Below the pieces are notes generated by a model. That model was not told where the DNA came from, did no database searches, and was given only the letters and a program-made list of their open reading frames with translations. The position numbers were made by a program, and so were the translations under genes. A stretch of DNA of 64,000 bases from assembly GCA_964610575.1 (NCBI GenBank), contig CAZSYX010000006.1:1-64000 (forward strand), given 5' to 3'. Below are positions 39,762-49,323 of this stretch, piece after piece. The number at the start of each line of letters is the position of its first letter. Positions within the stretch are counted from its first letter, which is position 1. Source of the DNA: JADJWR01 sp964610575. Its GTDB lineage: Bacteria; Pseudomonadota; Gammaproteobacteria; Burkholderiales; Burkholderiaceae_F.

Positions 39762-40505
39762 ATGTACGCAATCATCGGCGGCAGCGGCCTGGCCAAGCTG
39801 TCCGCGCTGCAGAACGCCCGCCGGCGGGTGATGCGCTCGCCCTACGGCGAACCCTCCGGGGCGCTGACCTTCGGCGAGCTGGCCGGCCGCGAGATAGTGT
39901 TCCTGGCCCGGCACGGCTACGGCCACACCATCGCGCCGCACGAGATCAACTACCGGGCCAACGTCTGGGCACTGAAGGAACTGGGGGTGCAGGGCGTGTT
40001 CTCGGTGGCCACGGTCGGCGGCGTGCGCGCTGATCTCGGCCCGGGCACGCTGGTGGTGCCCGACCAGATCATCGACTACACGCACAGCCGCAAGAGCACC
40101 TTCTTCGAGGGTGCCGAGGCGCGGGTGACCCACATCGACTTCACGCTGCCGTACTCGGCGCGGCTGCGTGCGACGCTGCTTGCGGCGGCGCGCGCGATCG
40201 GCGAGCCGATCGTCGACGGCGCCACCTATGCCTGCACGCAGGGGCCGCGGCTGGAGACGGCGGCGGAGATCGAGCGGATCGCCCGCGACGGCGGCGACCT
40301 CGTCGGCATGACCGGCATGCCGGAGGCGGCGCTGGCGCGCGAGGCGGGCCTCGACTACGCCGTGCTCGGCGTGGTGGTCAACCACGCGGCCGGGCGCGGC
40401 GAGAGCGAGCGCGAGATCAAGCTCGACGATCTCGAAGGCGTGATGCGGGAAACGGTAACGCGGGCCGTGCGCATCCTCGAGCAGGTGGTCCGGAGCGAGG
40501 CATGA
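39762..40505 (+). CDS. S-methyl-5'-thioinosine phosphorylase (MTAP family)
   Basis: A 247-residue purine nucleoside phosphorylase of the MTAP branch. It has IIGGSGL for phosphate, ARHGYGHTIAPHEINYRAN, the CTQGPRLETAAEIE and MTGMPEAALAREAGLDYA substrate loops. At the base-recognition site it reads VVVNHAAG, an Asn where methylthioadenosine phosphorylases have Asp; that favours a 6-oxopurine, so methylthioinosine as in the Pseudomonas PA3004 type is more likely than methylthioadenosine. It would recycle the by-product of polyamine or quorum-signal synthesis. It starts 3 bp after ligA. Confidence 0.88.
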   Translation: MYAIIGGSGLAKLSALQNARRRVMRSPYGEPSGALTFGELAGREIVFLARHGYGHTIAPHEINYRANVWALKELGVQGVFSVATVGGVRADLGPGTLVVPDQIIDYTHSRKSTFFEGAEARVTHIDFTLPYSARLRATLLAAARAIGEPIVDGATYACTQGPRLETAAEIERIARDGGDLVGMTGMPEAALAREAGLDYAVLGVVVNHAAGRGESEREIKLDDLEGVMRETVTRAVRILEQVVRSEA

Positions 40506-41047
40506 TCCGGCCGATCCTGAAGATGGGCGATCCGCGCCTGCTGCAGCGTTCGCAGGAGGTGACGGCCCTCGGCACGGCGGAACTGCGGCAGCTGATCGGG
40601 GACATGTTCGACACCATGGACGCCGCCGACGGCGCCGGTCTGGCAGCGCCGCAGATCGGCGTGCCGCTGCGGGTGGTGATCTTCGGCTCGGCCGACGGCA
40701 CGCCGAACCCGCGCTATCCGAACGAGCCGCCCGTGCCGCAGACGATCCTTGTCAACCCGGTGCTGCAACCGCTCGGCGATGAGATGGAGGAAGGCTGGGA
40801 GGGCTGCCTGTCGGTGCCCGGGCTGCGTGGCGTCGTGCCGCGCTGGCGGCGGCTGCGCTACAGCGGCTTCGATCCGGACGGCCGGCCGATCGAACGCACG
40901 GCCGAAGGGTTCCACGCCCGCGTCGTGCAGCACGAGTGCGACCACCTCGACGGCATCCTGTACCCGATGCGGGTGCGCGACTTTTCGCGCTTCGGCTTCA
41001 CCGAGGTGCTGTTTCCGGAACTTGCCGGCGCGCCGGCTGACGACTGA
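40502..41047 (+). CDS. def: Peptide deformylase
   Basis: A 181-residue metalloenzyme with all three family motifs: GAGLAAPQIG (44-53), EGCLSVPG with metal ligand Cys102, and QHECDHLDG with ligands His144 and His148 and catalytic Glu145. It removes the N-formyl group from new proteins. Its ATG overlaps the preceding stop as ATGA, so it is translationally coupled to the phosphorylase gene. No methionyl-tRNA formyltransferase is adjacent, unlike the common def-fmt pair; this may be a second deformylase. Confidence 0.95.
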   Translation: MIRPILKMGDPRLLQRSQEVTALGTAELRQLIGDMFDTMDAADGAGLAAPQIGVPLRVVIFGSADGTPNPRYPNEPPVPQTILVNPVLQPLGDEMEEGWEGCLSVPGLRGVVPRWRRLRYSGFDPDGRPIERTAEGFHARVVQHECDHLDGILYPMRVRDFSRFGFTEVLFPELAGAPADD

Positions 41048-41075
41048 GGAGCCCCGCTGAGGCCGGCGGCGCGGG

Positions 41076-43628
41076 TCAGGGACTGATCGCTTCCAGCAGA
41101 TCGCGCTCCAGGCGCGCCTGTTCGCGCTCGTCACTCAGCACGGCGCCGTCGATCAGGAACACGTCCTCGACGCGCTCGCCGAGCGTATTGATCTTCGCCG
41201 TGTGAACGTTGAGGTCGTGCGTGGCCAGCACGCGGGTGATCGAGTAGAGCAGGCCGATGCGGTCGGTGGTGGTGATCGACAGCAGGTACTGGTTGCCGCG
41301 CTCGCCGGCGGCGAGCGTGACATTCGGCGCCACCGGAAAGTGGCGCGAGTGGCGCGACAGCCGGCCCTTGACCGGCGGCGGCAGCGGCGTGATCGCCTCG
41401 ATCCAGTCGGTCAGTTCCCGGTGGATCTGCGACAGCAGCTCGCGGTACTCGGTGCGCCCGTGGTCGGTGACCAGGAACGAGTCGAGCGCGTAGCCGTGCC
41501 GCGTGGTGTGGATCTTGGCGTCGAGGATCGACAGGCTGCGGCTGTCGAAGTAGCCGCAGACGCGGGCGAACAGGTCCTTCTGGTCGCGCACGTACAGCAG
41601 CACCTCGACCGCGTCGCCGGTCGCGGCCAGGCGCGTGCGCACGACGGCGCGACCGGTCCACAGGTGCGCCAGCAGCGTGCGGGTGTGCCAGGCGATCTCG
41701 CGCGCATTGTTGCGCATGAAGTAGACGACGTCGAGCTGCTGCCACAGCGGCTCGTGCGCCGCCGCCGAGAGGCCGTACAGGTCGAGGATGCGGCGCGCCC
41801 CTTCGGTGCGCCGCTGCAGCACGGCGGTCGCCGGCAGCGCCTCGCCGCCCAGCCGCCGGCGGGTCATGCGGAAAAGGTCCTCGAGCAGCTTGCCCTTCCA
41901 GCTGGTCCACACGCGCGGGCTGGTGCCGCGGATGTCGGCCACGGTCAGCAGGTAAAGCGCCGTCAGCCGCCGTTCGCTGCCCACCAGCTGGGCAAAGCGG
42001 CCGACCACCTCGGGATCGGCGATGTCCTGCTTCTGCGCCACCTGCGACATCGTCAGGTGCTGCGCTACCAGGAACTCGACCAGCGCGGCGTCCTCGCCGG
42101 CGATGCCGTGCTGGCGACAGAACACCCGCGCGTCGCGCGCGCCCAGCTCGCTGTGGTCGCCGCCGCGGCCCTTGGCGATGTCGTGGAACAGCGCCGCCGC
42201 GTACAGCAGCCAGTGGCGGTCGAACTCGGCGACCAGCTGGCTGCACAGCGGGTACTCGTGTGCGTACTCCGCCATCGTGAAGCGGCGCAGGTTGCGGATC
42301 ACCTGCAGGATGTGCTGGTCGACCGTGTAGACGTGGAACAGGTCGTGCTGCATCTGGCCGACGATGCGACGGAACACCGGCAGGTAACGGCCGAGCACCG
42401 ACCACTGGTTCATCAGCCGCAGCCCGTGCACGATGCCGCGCGGCTGCTGCAGCATGGTGATGAAGGTCCGGCGGTTGACGGCGCTGCGGCGGAAGCGGGC
42501 GTCGATCAGGAAGCGGGCGTGCCACAACGCCCTCAGCAGCCGTGCCGTCATGCCCTTGAGGTCCGGGCGCTGCTGCAGCACGAGGAAGCCGCGCAGCAGC
42601 GCATCGGGGTCGCGGTCGAAGGCGCCGTCGTCGACGATGTCGAGCATCTCGCCGCGGGCGACGAAGGCCGTGTCGATCGCCTCCGGCTGCACGTCCTCGT
42701 CGGGGAACAGGCGCTCCTCGACGTTCTGCAGGATGATGGTGTTCAGCTGGGTCACCAGCTTGGCGGCGCGGTAGTAGCGCTGCATCAGCACTTCGCTGGC
42801 CCGGCGGGTGGCGGTCGGCGCCAGGCCCTCGGCCGCGGCGATCGCTCCCTGGACGTCGAACAGCAGCCGGTCCTCGCGGCGGCCGGCGACGACGTGCAGG
42901 CGCGCGCGCAGCTGTTTGAGCGTGCGTTCGCAGCGGCGCAGCCAGCGGCCTTCCTCGGCGGTGAGTATGCCGCCGGCCGCCAGTTCAGCCCATGACTTGC
43001 CCAGTCCGGCGGCGCGCGCGACCCACAGCACGGTGTGCAGGTCGCGCAGGCCGCCGGGGCTTTCCTTGCAGTTCGGCTCGAGGCTGTAGGCGGCCTCCTG
43101 GTACTTCAGGTGCCGCTGCTGCTGTTCGAGCAGCTTCTCGCGGAAGAAGTGCTGCGGATCGACCGACGCCGACACGGCCGCGACGAACTGCGCGAACAGC
43201 GCGGCGGGGCCGGCCACGCGCCGCGACTCGAGCATCGAGGTCAGGACGGTCACGTCGTGGGCCGCGTGTTCGCCGCATTGGGTGACCGTGCGAACGCTGT
43301 GGCCGATCTCGAGGCCGAGGTCCCAAAGGCGGCCGACCAGGCTCTCGATTGCCGCCATGTCCTCGCCGCCGGCGTCGTCGGGAACGACGATCAGGACGTC
43401 GACGTCGGAGTGCGGGAACAGCTCGCCGCGGCCGTAGCCGCCGACCGCGACGATCGCCGCCCGGCGCTCCACGCCCTGGCTGTGCGCAAGCTTGGCCAGC
43501 GTGCCATCGACGCAGCGCGCCAGGCCGCGCAGCAGCCGCTCGACCGGTCCGCCGGCGTTGAAGGCAATGATCAGCCGTTCGCGCTCGGCGCGCAGCTCGC
43601 CGCGCAGCGCGAAGCCGATGTCGTTCAT
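41076..43628 (-). CDS. glnD: Bifunctional uridylyltransferase/uridylyl-removing enzyme
   Basis: An 850-residue sensor of nitrogen status. The nucleotidyltransferase domain has GGYGRGELFPHSDVDVL (63-79); an HD phosphohydrolase domain has LFHDIAKGRGGDHSELG near residue 480; two ACT domains close the protein (about 700-780 and 790-850), ending with VHTAKINTLGERVEDVFLIDG. It adds UMP to PII proteins when glutamine is low and removes it when high. It lies 13 bp after map on the same strand, and both are divergent from rpsB. Confidence 0.97.
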   Translation of the reverse strand: MNDIGFALRGELRAERERLIIAFNAGGPVERLLRGLARCVDGTLAKLAHSQGVERRAAIVAVGGYGRGELFPHSDVDVLIVVPDDAGGEDMAAIESLVGRLWDLGLEIGHSVRTVTQCGEHAAHDVTVLTSMLESRRVAGPAALFAQFVAAVSASVDPQHFFREKLLEQQQRHLKYQEAAYSLEPNCKESPGGLRDLHTVLWVARAAGLGKSWAELAAGGILTAEEGRWLRRCERTLKQLRARLHVVAGRREDRLLFDVQGAIAAAEGLAPTATRRASEVLMQRYYRAAKLVTQLNTIILQNVEERLFPDEDVQPEAIDTAFVARGEMLDIVDDGAFDRDPDALLRGFLVLQQRPDLKGMTARLLRALWHARFLIDARFRRSAVNRRTFITMLQQPRGIVHGLRLMNQWSVLGRYLPVFRRIVGQMQHDLFHVYTVDQHILQVIRNLRRFTMAEYAHEYPLCSQLVAEFDRHWLLYAAALFHDIAKGRGGDHSELGARDARVFCRQHGIAGEDAALVEFLVAQHLTMSQVAQKQDIADPEVVGRFAQLVGSERRLTALYLLTVADIRGTSPRVWTSWKGKLLEDLFRMTRRRLGGEALPATAVLQRRTEGARRILDLYGLSAAAHEPLWQQLDVVYFMRNNAREIAWHTRTLLAHLWTGRAVVRTRLAATGDAVEVLLYVRDQKDLFARVCGYFDSRSLSILDAKIHTTRHGYALDSFLVTDHGRTEYRELLSQIHRELTDWIEAITPLPPPVKGRLSRHSRHFPVAPNVTLAAGERGNQYLLSITTTDRIGLLYSITRVLATHDLNVHTAKINTLGERVEDVFLIDGAVLSDEREQARLERDLLEAISP

Positions 43629-43641
43629 CGCGCCGCGCCGG

Positions 43642-44469
43642 TCAGGCGGCCACCGTGCTGCGGCCGTCGACGCGGGCGGTCCGTGCCGGAGCCGGCATCT
43701 GTGGCGAGACGGTCAGTACTTCGTAGCCGCTTTCCGTCACCAGCACCGTGTGCTCCCACTGCGCCGACAGGCTGTGGTCCTTGGTGACGATGGTCCAGCC
43801 GTCGGCCAGCTCGCGGATCTCGCGGCGGCCGGCGTTGATCATGGGCTCGACGGTGAAGATCATGCCGGGCGCCAGCCGGTCGAGCGTGCCCGGCTTGCCG
43901 TAGTGGAGCACCTGCGGCTCCTCATGGAAACGCCGGCCTATGCCGTGGCCGCAGAACTCGCGCACCACCGAAAAACCGTGTCTCTCGGCATGGGTCTGGA
44001 TCGCGTGGCCGATGTCGCCGAGGAAGCCGTCCGGTCGAACCTGCGCGATCCCGGCCCACATGCACTCATAGGTGACCTCGCACAGCCGCCGTGCGGCCAC
44101 CGAAGGCTCGCCGACATAGAACATGCGGCTGGTGTCGCCGTGGTAACCGTCCTTGATCACCGTGATGTCGATGTTCACGATGTCGCCGTTCTTCAGCACC
44201 CGCTCGCCCGGGATGCCATGGCAGACCTGATGGTTGACCGAGGTGCAGATCGACTTAGGGAAGGGACGGTAGCCCGGCGGGGCGTAGTCCAGCGGCGCCG
44301 GGACGGCACCCTGATGGCCGACCATGTGCTCGTGGCACAGCCGGTCGAGTTCGCCGGTGGTCACACCCGGTTTCACGTGCGGCGCGATGAAGTCGAGAAC
44401 TTCGGCCGCCAGGCGGCCGGCGACCCGCATCCGCTCGATGTCATCCGGGGTCTTGATCGCTATTGCCAT
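43642..44469 (-). CDS. map: Type I methionine aminopeptidase
   Basis: A 275-residue pita-bread metallopeptidase. The five metal ligands fall in NIDITVIKDGYHGDTSRMF (two Asp), GHGIGRRFHEEP (His and nearby His), FTVEPMINAG (Glu) and QWEHTVLVTESG (Glu). It removes the initiator methionine. The gene is divergent from rpsB, a standard arrangement, and an AT-rich element at 44508-44513 in the shared spacer may serve both directions. The C-terminal tail past ESGYEVLTV is a little longer than in E. coli. Confidence 0.96.
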   Translation of the reverse strand: MAIAIKTPDDIERMRVAGRLAAEVLDFIAPHVKPGVTTGELDRLCHEHMVGHQGAVPAPLDYAPPGYRPFPKSICTSVNHQVCHGIPGERVLKNGDIVNIDITVIKDGYHGDTSRMFYVGEPSVAARRLCEVTYECMWAGIAQVRPDGFLGDIGHAIQTHAERHGFSVVREFCGHGIGRRFHEEPQVLHYGKPGTLDRLAPGMIFTVEPMINAGRREIRELADGWTIVTKDHSLSAQWEHTVLVTESGYEVLTVSPQMPAPARTARVDGRSTVAA

Positions 44470-44483
44470 CGTCAGCGGGTCGG

Positions 44484-44513
44484 TTCAGGCGGGCTGGCAC
44501 AAGCTCGTATAAT
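44484..44513 (+). promoter_or_regulatory. Promoter of the rpsB-tsf operon
   Basis: A perfect -10 TATAAT (44508-44513) is preceded at 18 bp by TTCAGG (44484-44489), a weak -35. Transcription would start near 44520 and leave a leader of about 120 bases before rpsB, as is common for ribosomal protein operons. The -10 patch is near-palindromic and may also serve map. Confidence 0.6.
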
Positions 44514-44570
44514 AACGGGCTGCTTCGGCGTGGCCGGGGCAAATCGCACGCACCGCCACCAAGGTGCCTA

Positions 44571-44591
44571 ACGGAAACGAGGTCTTTCCGT
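44571..44591 (+). promoter_or_regulatory. Hairpin in the rpsB leader, possible S2 autoregulatory element
   Basis: ACGGAAA (44571-44577) and TTTCCGT (44585-44591) pair perfectly around a seven-base loop about 50 bases before the rpsB start codon. rpsB leaders in other proteobacteria are bound by S2 for feedback control. Whether this hairpin is that site is inference. Confidence 0.45.
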
Positions 44592-44640
44592 GACGGCCTC
44601 GGCGGTTGCGTTGGACCCAACCTTGGATTGAGGAACTGCA

Positions 44641-45393
44641 ATGTCCGTGACCATGCGTCAGATGCTGGAGGCGGGTGTCCATTTCGGCCACCAGACCCGC
44701 TTCTGGAACCCGAAGATGGCGCCGTTCATCTTCGGCCACCGCAACAAGATACACATCGTCAACCTCGAGCGCACGCTGGAGAACTTCCAGGCGGCATCGA
44801 AGTTCGTCCGCCAGTTGACCGCCAACCGCGGCACGTGCCTCTTCGTTGGCACCAAGCGGCAGGCGCGCGAGATCATCGTCGAGGAGGCGCAGCGCGCCGG
44901 CCAGCCTTACGTCGACCAGCGCTGGCTCGGCGGCATGCTGACCAACTTCAAGACCATCAAGGCATCGATCAAGCGCCTGAAGGAAATGGAGCAGACGATG
45001 GAAGAAGGTGGGCTGGAGCGCATGTCCAAGAAGGAGGCGCTGACCTTCCAGCGCGAGGTGGACAAGCTGAACAAGTCGATCGGTGGGATCAAGGAAATGA
45101 ACGCCCTACCCGATGCGATGTTCGTGATCGATGTCGGCTACCACAAGATCGCAGTGGCCGAGGCCAGCAAGCTCGGCATCCCGGTTGTCGGCGTGGTCGA
45201 CACCAACCACTCGCCTGACGGCATCGCCTACGTGATCCCTGGCAATGACGACTCCAGCCGCGCAGTGCGGCTGTATGCGCGCGGCATCGCCGACGCGGCG
45301 CTCGAGGGAAAGGCGCAGTCGCTGCAGGGCGTGGTGCAGGCGGCCACCGGCGAGTTCGTCGAGATCGAGGAAGAAGAGGGCGCGGAAGGCTGA
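44641..45393 (+). CDS. rpsB: 30S ribosomal protein S2
   Basis: A 250-residue ribosomal protein with the S2 signatures MRQMLEAGVHFGHQTRFWNPKM (start), RGTCLFVGTKRQAREI, YVDQRWLGGMLTNF and IPVVGVVDTNHSPDGI. It binds the small subunit and is needed for S1 attachment. GAGGAA stands nine bases before ATG. It heads the rpsB-tsf-pyrH-frr run; a terminator-like hairpin follows it and would set a lower level of tsf. Confidence 0.98.
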   Translation: MSVTMRQMLEAGVHFGHQTRFWNPKMAPFIFGHRNKIHIVNLERTLENFQAASKFVRQLTANRGTCLFVGTKRQAREIIVEEAQRAGQPYVDQRWLGGMLTNFKTIKASIKRLKEMEQTMEEGGLERMSKKEALTFQREVDKLNKSIGGIKEMNALPDAMFVIDVGYHKIAVAEASKLGIPVVGVVDTNHSPDGIAYVIPGNDDSSRAVRLYARGIADAALEGKAQSLQGVVQAATGEFVEIEEEEGAEG

Positions 45394-45421
45394 CCCTTGG
45401 CCCCGCTTTGCCGTCTTCGAG

Positions 45422-45443
45422 AAGGGGCGCAAGCCCCTTTTTT
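45422..45443 (+). terminator. Intrinsic terminator/attenuator between rpsB and tsf
   Basis: AAGGGGC (45422-45428), loop GCAA, GCCCCTT (45433-45439), with the T run 45438-45443 forming the tract. The GNRA loop and G/C stem make it stable. It lies inside the rpsB-tsf spacer, so it most likely attenuates read-through into tsf, as described for rpsB-tsf in E. coli. Confidence 0.8.
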
Positions 45444-45475
45444 CTAGCAGGTTAGAACAATTCAGGAGTGTGAAA

Positions 45476-46381
<906 letters not shown>

Positions 46382-46396
46382 GCGAGCGGAGGCGAC

Positions 46397-47113
46397 ATGT
46401 CAGCTCCGGCCTACCGACGCGTCCTGCTGAAGCTTTCGGGCGAGGCCCTAATGGGCAATGACGCCTTTGGCATCAACCGCGACACGCTGGAGCGCATGGT
46501 GGCGGAGATCGGCGAGGTGGTCCGCCTCGGCATCGAGATGGCCATCGTCATCGGCGGCGGCAACATCTTCCGCGGCGTCGCGCTCGGCGCCGCGGGCATG
46601 GACCGGGCCACTGCCGACTACATGGGCATGATGGCCACGGTGATGAACTCGATGGCGCTGCAGGATGCGATGCGCCGCGCCGGGGTCGAGGCGCGGGTGC
46701 AGTCGGCGCTGAACATCGAGCAGGTCGTCGAGCCTTACATCCGCCCGAAGGCGATGCGCTACCTGGAAGAGGGCAAGGTGGTGATCTTTGCTGCCGGCAC
46801 CGGCAATCCCTTCTTCACCACCGACACCGCGGCAGCCCTGCGCGGCTCGGAAATGGGTGTCGAGATCGTCCTGAAGGCGACCAAGGTCGACGGCATCTAC
46901 AGCGCCGACCCCAAGAAGGACCCCAAGGCAACGCGCTTTGCCAGCATCAGCTTCGACGAGGCGCTTTCGCGCAAGCTCCAGGTGATGGACGCGACCGCAT
47001 TCGCCCTGTGCCGCGACCAGAAGCTGCCGATCAAGGTATTCGACATGACCAAGCCCGGCGCGCTGCGCCGGGTGGCAATGGGCGAGGACGAGGGCACGCT
47101 CGTCCACGTCTGA
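46397..47113 (+). CDS. pyrH: UMP kinase
   Basis: A 238-residue hexameric kinase of the amino acid kinase fold. It has RVLLKLSGEALMG at the start, IGGGNIFRG for the phosphate loop, RATADYMGMMATVMN, and AGTGNPFFTTDTAA, the UMP-binding block. It phosphorylates UMP to UDP and is essential. It begins 15 bp after tsf in the conserved rpsB-tsf-pyrH-frr order. Confidence 0.98.
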   Translation: MSAPAYRRVLLKLSGEALMGNDAFGINRDTLERMVAEIGEVVRLGIEMAIVIGGGNIFRGVALGAAGMDRATADYMGMMATVMNSMALQDAMRRAGVEARVQSALNIEQVVEPYIRPKAMRYLEEGKVVIFAAGTGNPFFTTDTAAALRGSEMGVEIVLKATKVDGIYSADPKKDPKATRFASISFDEALSRKLQVMDATAFALCRDQKLPIKVFDMTKPGALRRVAMGEDEGTLVHV

Positions 47114-47150
47114 GACCCATGATGTAATCGAGGTCCGAAGGGAGGGCACG

Positions 47151-47711
47151 ATGACGATCGCCGACATCCGCAAGTCAGCCGAACAGAAGATGAGCAAGAC
47201 GGTCGAGGCACTGAAGCACGACCTGGCCAAGATCCGCACCGGGCGGGCGCACCCCGGCTTGCTCGACCACATCCACGTCGACTACTACGGCTCGATGGTG
47301 CCGCTGTCGCAGGTTGCGCAGATCGGCCTCGGCGATGCGCGCACGATCACCGTGCAGCCTTGGGAGAAGAAGATGGTCGGCGTGGTCGAGAAGGCGATCC
47401 GCGACTCCGACCTCGGTGTCAACCCCGCCTCGCATGGCGACGTGATCCGTGTGCCGATGCCGCCTCTGACCGAGGAGCGGCGCAAGGAACTGACGAAGGT
47501 GGTGCGCCACGAGGGCGAGAACGCTCGCGTGGCTGTGCGCAACACGCGCCGCGACGCGATCACCCACCTGAAGGACATGCTGAAGAAGAAGGACGTGTCC
47601 GAGGACGACGAGCGGCGGGCGCAGGAAGAGGTGCAGAAACTGACCGACCGCTATGTGGCCGAGATCGACAAGGTCGTCGCCGAGAAGGAAAAGGAAGTCC
47701 TGACGGTCTGA
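47151..47711 (+). CDS. frr: Ribosome recycling factor
   Basis: A 186-residue protein of the usual length. The helical domain I opens MTIADIRKSAEQKMSKTVEALKHDLAKIRTGRA, domain II has YYGSMVPLSQVAQI, and the C-terminal helix ends VAEKEKEVLTV. It splits post-termination ribosomes together with EF-G. A GGAGGG site lies upstream, and it follows pyrH at 37 bp. Confidence 0.98.
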   Translation: MTIADIRKSAEQKMSKTVEALKHDLAKIRTGRAHPGLLDHIHVDYYGSMVPLSQVAQIGLGDARTITVQPWEKKMVGVVEKAIRDSDLGVNPASHGDVIRVPMPPLTEERRKELTKVVRHEGENARVAVRNTRRDAITHLKDMLKKKDVSEDDERRAQEEVQKLTDRYVAEIDKVVAEKEKEVLTV

Positions 47712-47738
47712 CGTGACCTCGCCGACCGCCTGCTGCCG

Positions 47739-48497
47739 ATGACCAGGAACCCGCGGCCCACCGTGCCCCGGCACGTGGCCATCATCATGGATGGCAACGG
47801 CCGCTGGGCCACCGCCCGCCACCTGCCGCGGGTGGCCGGCCATTCGCGTGGAGTCGATGCCGTGCGCGCCGTGATCGAGCAGGCGGGGCAGCGCGGCGTC
47901 GATTACCTGACCCTGTTTGCCTTCAGCTCCGAGAACTGGAAACGGCCGCGGGATGAGGTCAGCACGCTGATGCGGCTGTTCGTCTCCGCGCTGCAGAAGG
48001 AGGTCGGCAAGCTCAGCGAGAACGGCGTGCGCATGCGCGTGATCGGCGACCTGAACGCCTTCGATCGCCAGCTGCGGGCACTGATCCACGATGCCGAGCG
48101 CCAGACGATGCATAACACGCGACTGCAATTGACCATCTGCGCCAGCTATGGCGGCCGCTGGGACATCGTGCAGTCGGTGCGATCGCTGGTCGCCGCGGCG
48201 CCCGATCCGCAGGCACTGGCGAGCACGCTCACCGAGCAGCGACTTGCCGAGCATCTGGGCCTTTCCTTTGCGCCCGATCCCGATCTGCTGATCCGCACCG
48301 GCGGCGAACAGCGGATCAGCAACTTCCTGCTCTGGCAGTGCGCCTACAGCGAGCTGTATTTCACGCACACCTTGTGGCCGGACTTCGACTCCGCTGCCTT
48401 CGACGCCGCGCTGGCGTGGTTCGCCACGCGGGAGCGCCGCTTCGGCCAGACCAGCGCCCAGGTGTCGACTTCGGCCGCCGAAGAGCTGCGTGCTTAA
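47739..48497 (+). CDS. uppS: Isoprenyl transferase (undecaprenyl diphosphate synthase)
   Basis: A 252-residue cis-prenyltransferase. Signature blocks are HVAIIMDGNGRWA with the catalytic Asp, GHSRGVDAVR for the diphosphate, FAFSSENWKRP, and DLLIRTGGEQRISNFLLWQ near the end. It condenses isopentenyl units onto farnesyl diphosphate to make the C55 carrier lipid for peptidoglycan and other glycans. It overlaps cdsA by eight bases. Confidence 0.97.
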   Translation: MTRNPRPTVPRHVAIIMDGNGRWATARHLPRVAGHSRGVDAVRAVIEQAGQRGVDYLTLFAFSSENWKRPRDEVSTLMRLFVSALQKEVGKLSENGVRMRVIGDLNAFDRQLRALIHDAERQTMHNTRLQLTICASYGGRWDIVQSVRSLVAAAPDPQALASTLTEQRLAEHLGLSFAPDPDLLIRTGGEQRISNFLLWQCAYSELYFTHTLWPDFDSAAFDAALAWFATRERRFGQTSAQVSTSAAEELRA

Positions 48498-49323
48498 GCA
48501 GCGCGTCATCACCGCAGTGGTGCTGCTGGCGGCATTGATTGCCGCTGCGGTTGCCGGTCGGATCGCGCTCGATGCGATGCTCGCTCTGGTGGTCGGTGCT
48601 GCTGCCTTCGAGTGGTTGCGGCTTGCCCAGCACCCGAGGCGTCTGTGCGTGGCGGCGGGGCTGGCAGTCGCCGGCGTGCTGCTGGGCGTGCAGGCGCTTG
48701 GCCACGGGCTGACGAGCGGTGCGCTGCAGATGCTGGTGGCGGCGGCGTGCGCGGCCTGGCTGCTGATCGCCGTGCTGGTGCTGCGAGGCGCACACCGCGG
48801 CGCACGAGTGCCCCAGGCGGTCTCGACACTGCTGGCGCTCTTCCTGCTGACGGCGGCCTGGTTCGCGCTGATGCGCCTGATGGATGACGGGTTCGTCTAC
48901 CTGCTGTCGGTGCTGGCGATCGTCTGGCTGGCCGACATTGCTGCCTACTTCGCCGGCCGTCAGTGGGGACGGAGAAAGCTGGCGCCGGCGATCAGTCCCG
49001 GCAAGACCTGGGCGGGCGTCGGCGGAGCGGTTGCCGCCGTGCTGGCGGGGGCCCTGATGTTGGCCCGCTTCGCGCCGGATGTGCCAGCGTTCTCGACGCT
49101 GCTGCAGCAGCGGCTGGCGCCAGTAGCAGCGATGGCCGTGCTTGCCGCCCTCGTCGCGCTGTCGATCATCGGCGACCTGTTCGAGAGCCTGCTGAAGCGG
49201 CAGGTCAACGCCAAGGACAGCGGCCGGCTGTTGCCTGGCCACGGCGGCGTGCTCGACCGCATCGACGCCCTGATCGCCGTGCTGCCGGCGGCCGCGCTTC
49301 TCGACCTGTGGCTGCATCGATGA
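48490..49323 (+). CDS. cdsA: Phosphatidate cytidylyltransferase
   Basis: A 277-residue inner-membrane enzyme with about eight hydrophobic helices and the CDP-diacylglycerol synthase signature SIIGDLFESLLKRQVNAKD near the C-terminus, followed by PGHGGVLDRIDAL. It activates phosphatidic acid with CTP for phospholipid synthesis. The start is GTG 48490, inside the end of uppS, which implies translational coupling. Confidence 0.96.
   Translation: MLKQRVITAVVLLAALIAAAVAGRIALDAMLALVVGAAAFEWLRLAQHPRRLCVAAGLAVAGVLLGVQALGHGLTSGALQMLVAAACAAWLLIAVLVLRGAHRGARVPQAVSTLLALFLLTAAWFALMRLMDDGFVYLLSVLAIVWLADIAAYFAGRQWGRRKLAPAISPGKTWAGVGGAVAAVLAGALMLARFAPDVPAFSTLLQQRLAPVAAMAVLAALVALSIIGDLFESLLKRQVNAKDSGRLLPGHGGVLDRIDALIAVLPAAALLDLWLHR

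Noticed and set aside
37911..40385. An 824-codon minus-strand frame opposite ligA
   Set aside because: It is a shadow of ligA and the phosphorylase gene, both of which have full sets of family motifs.
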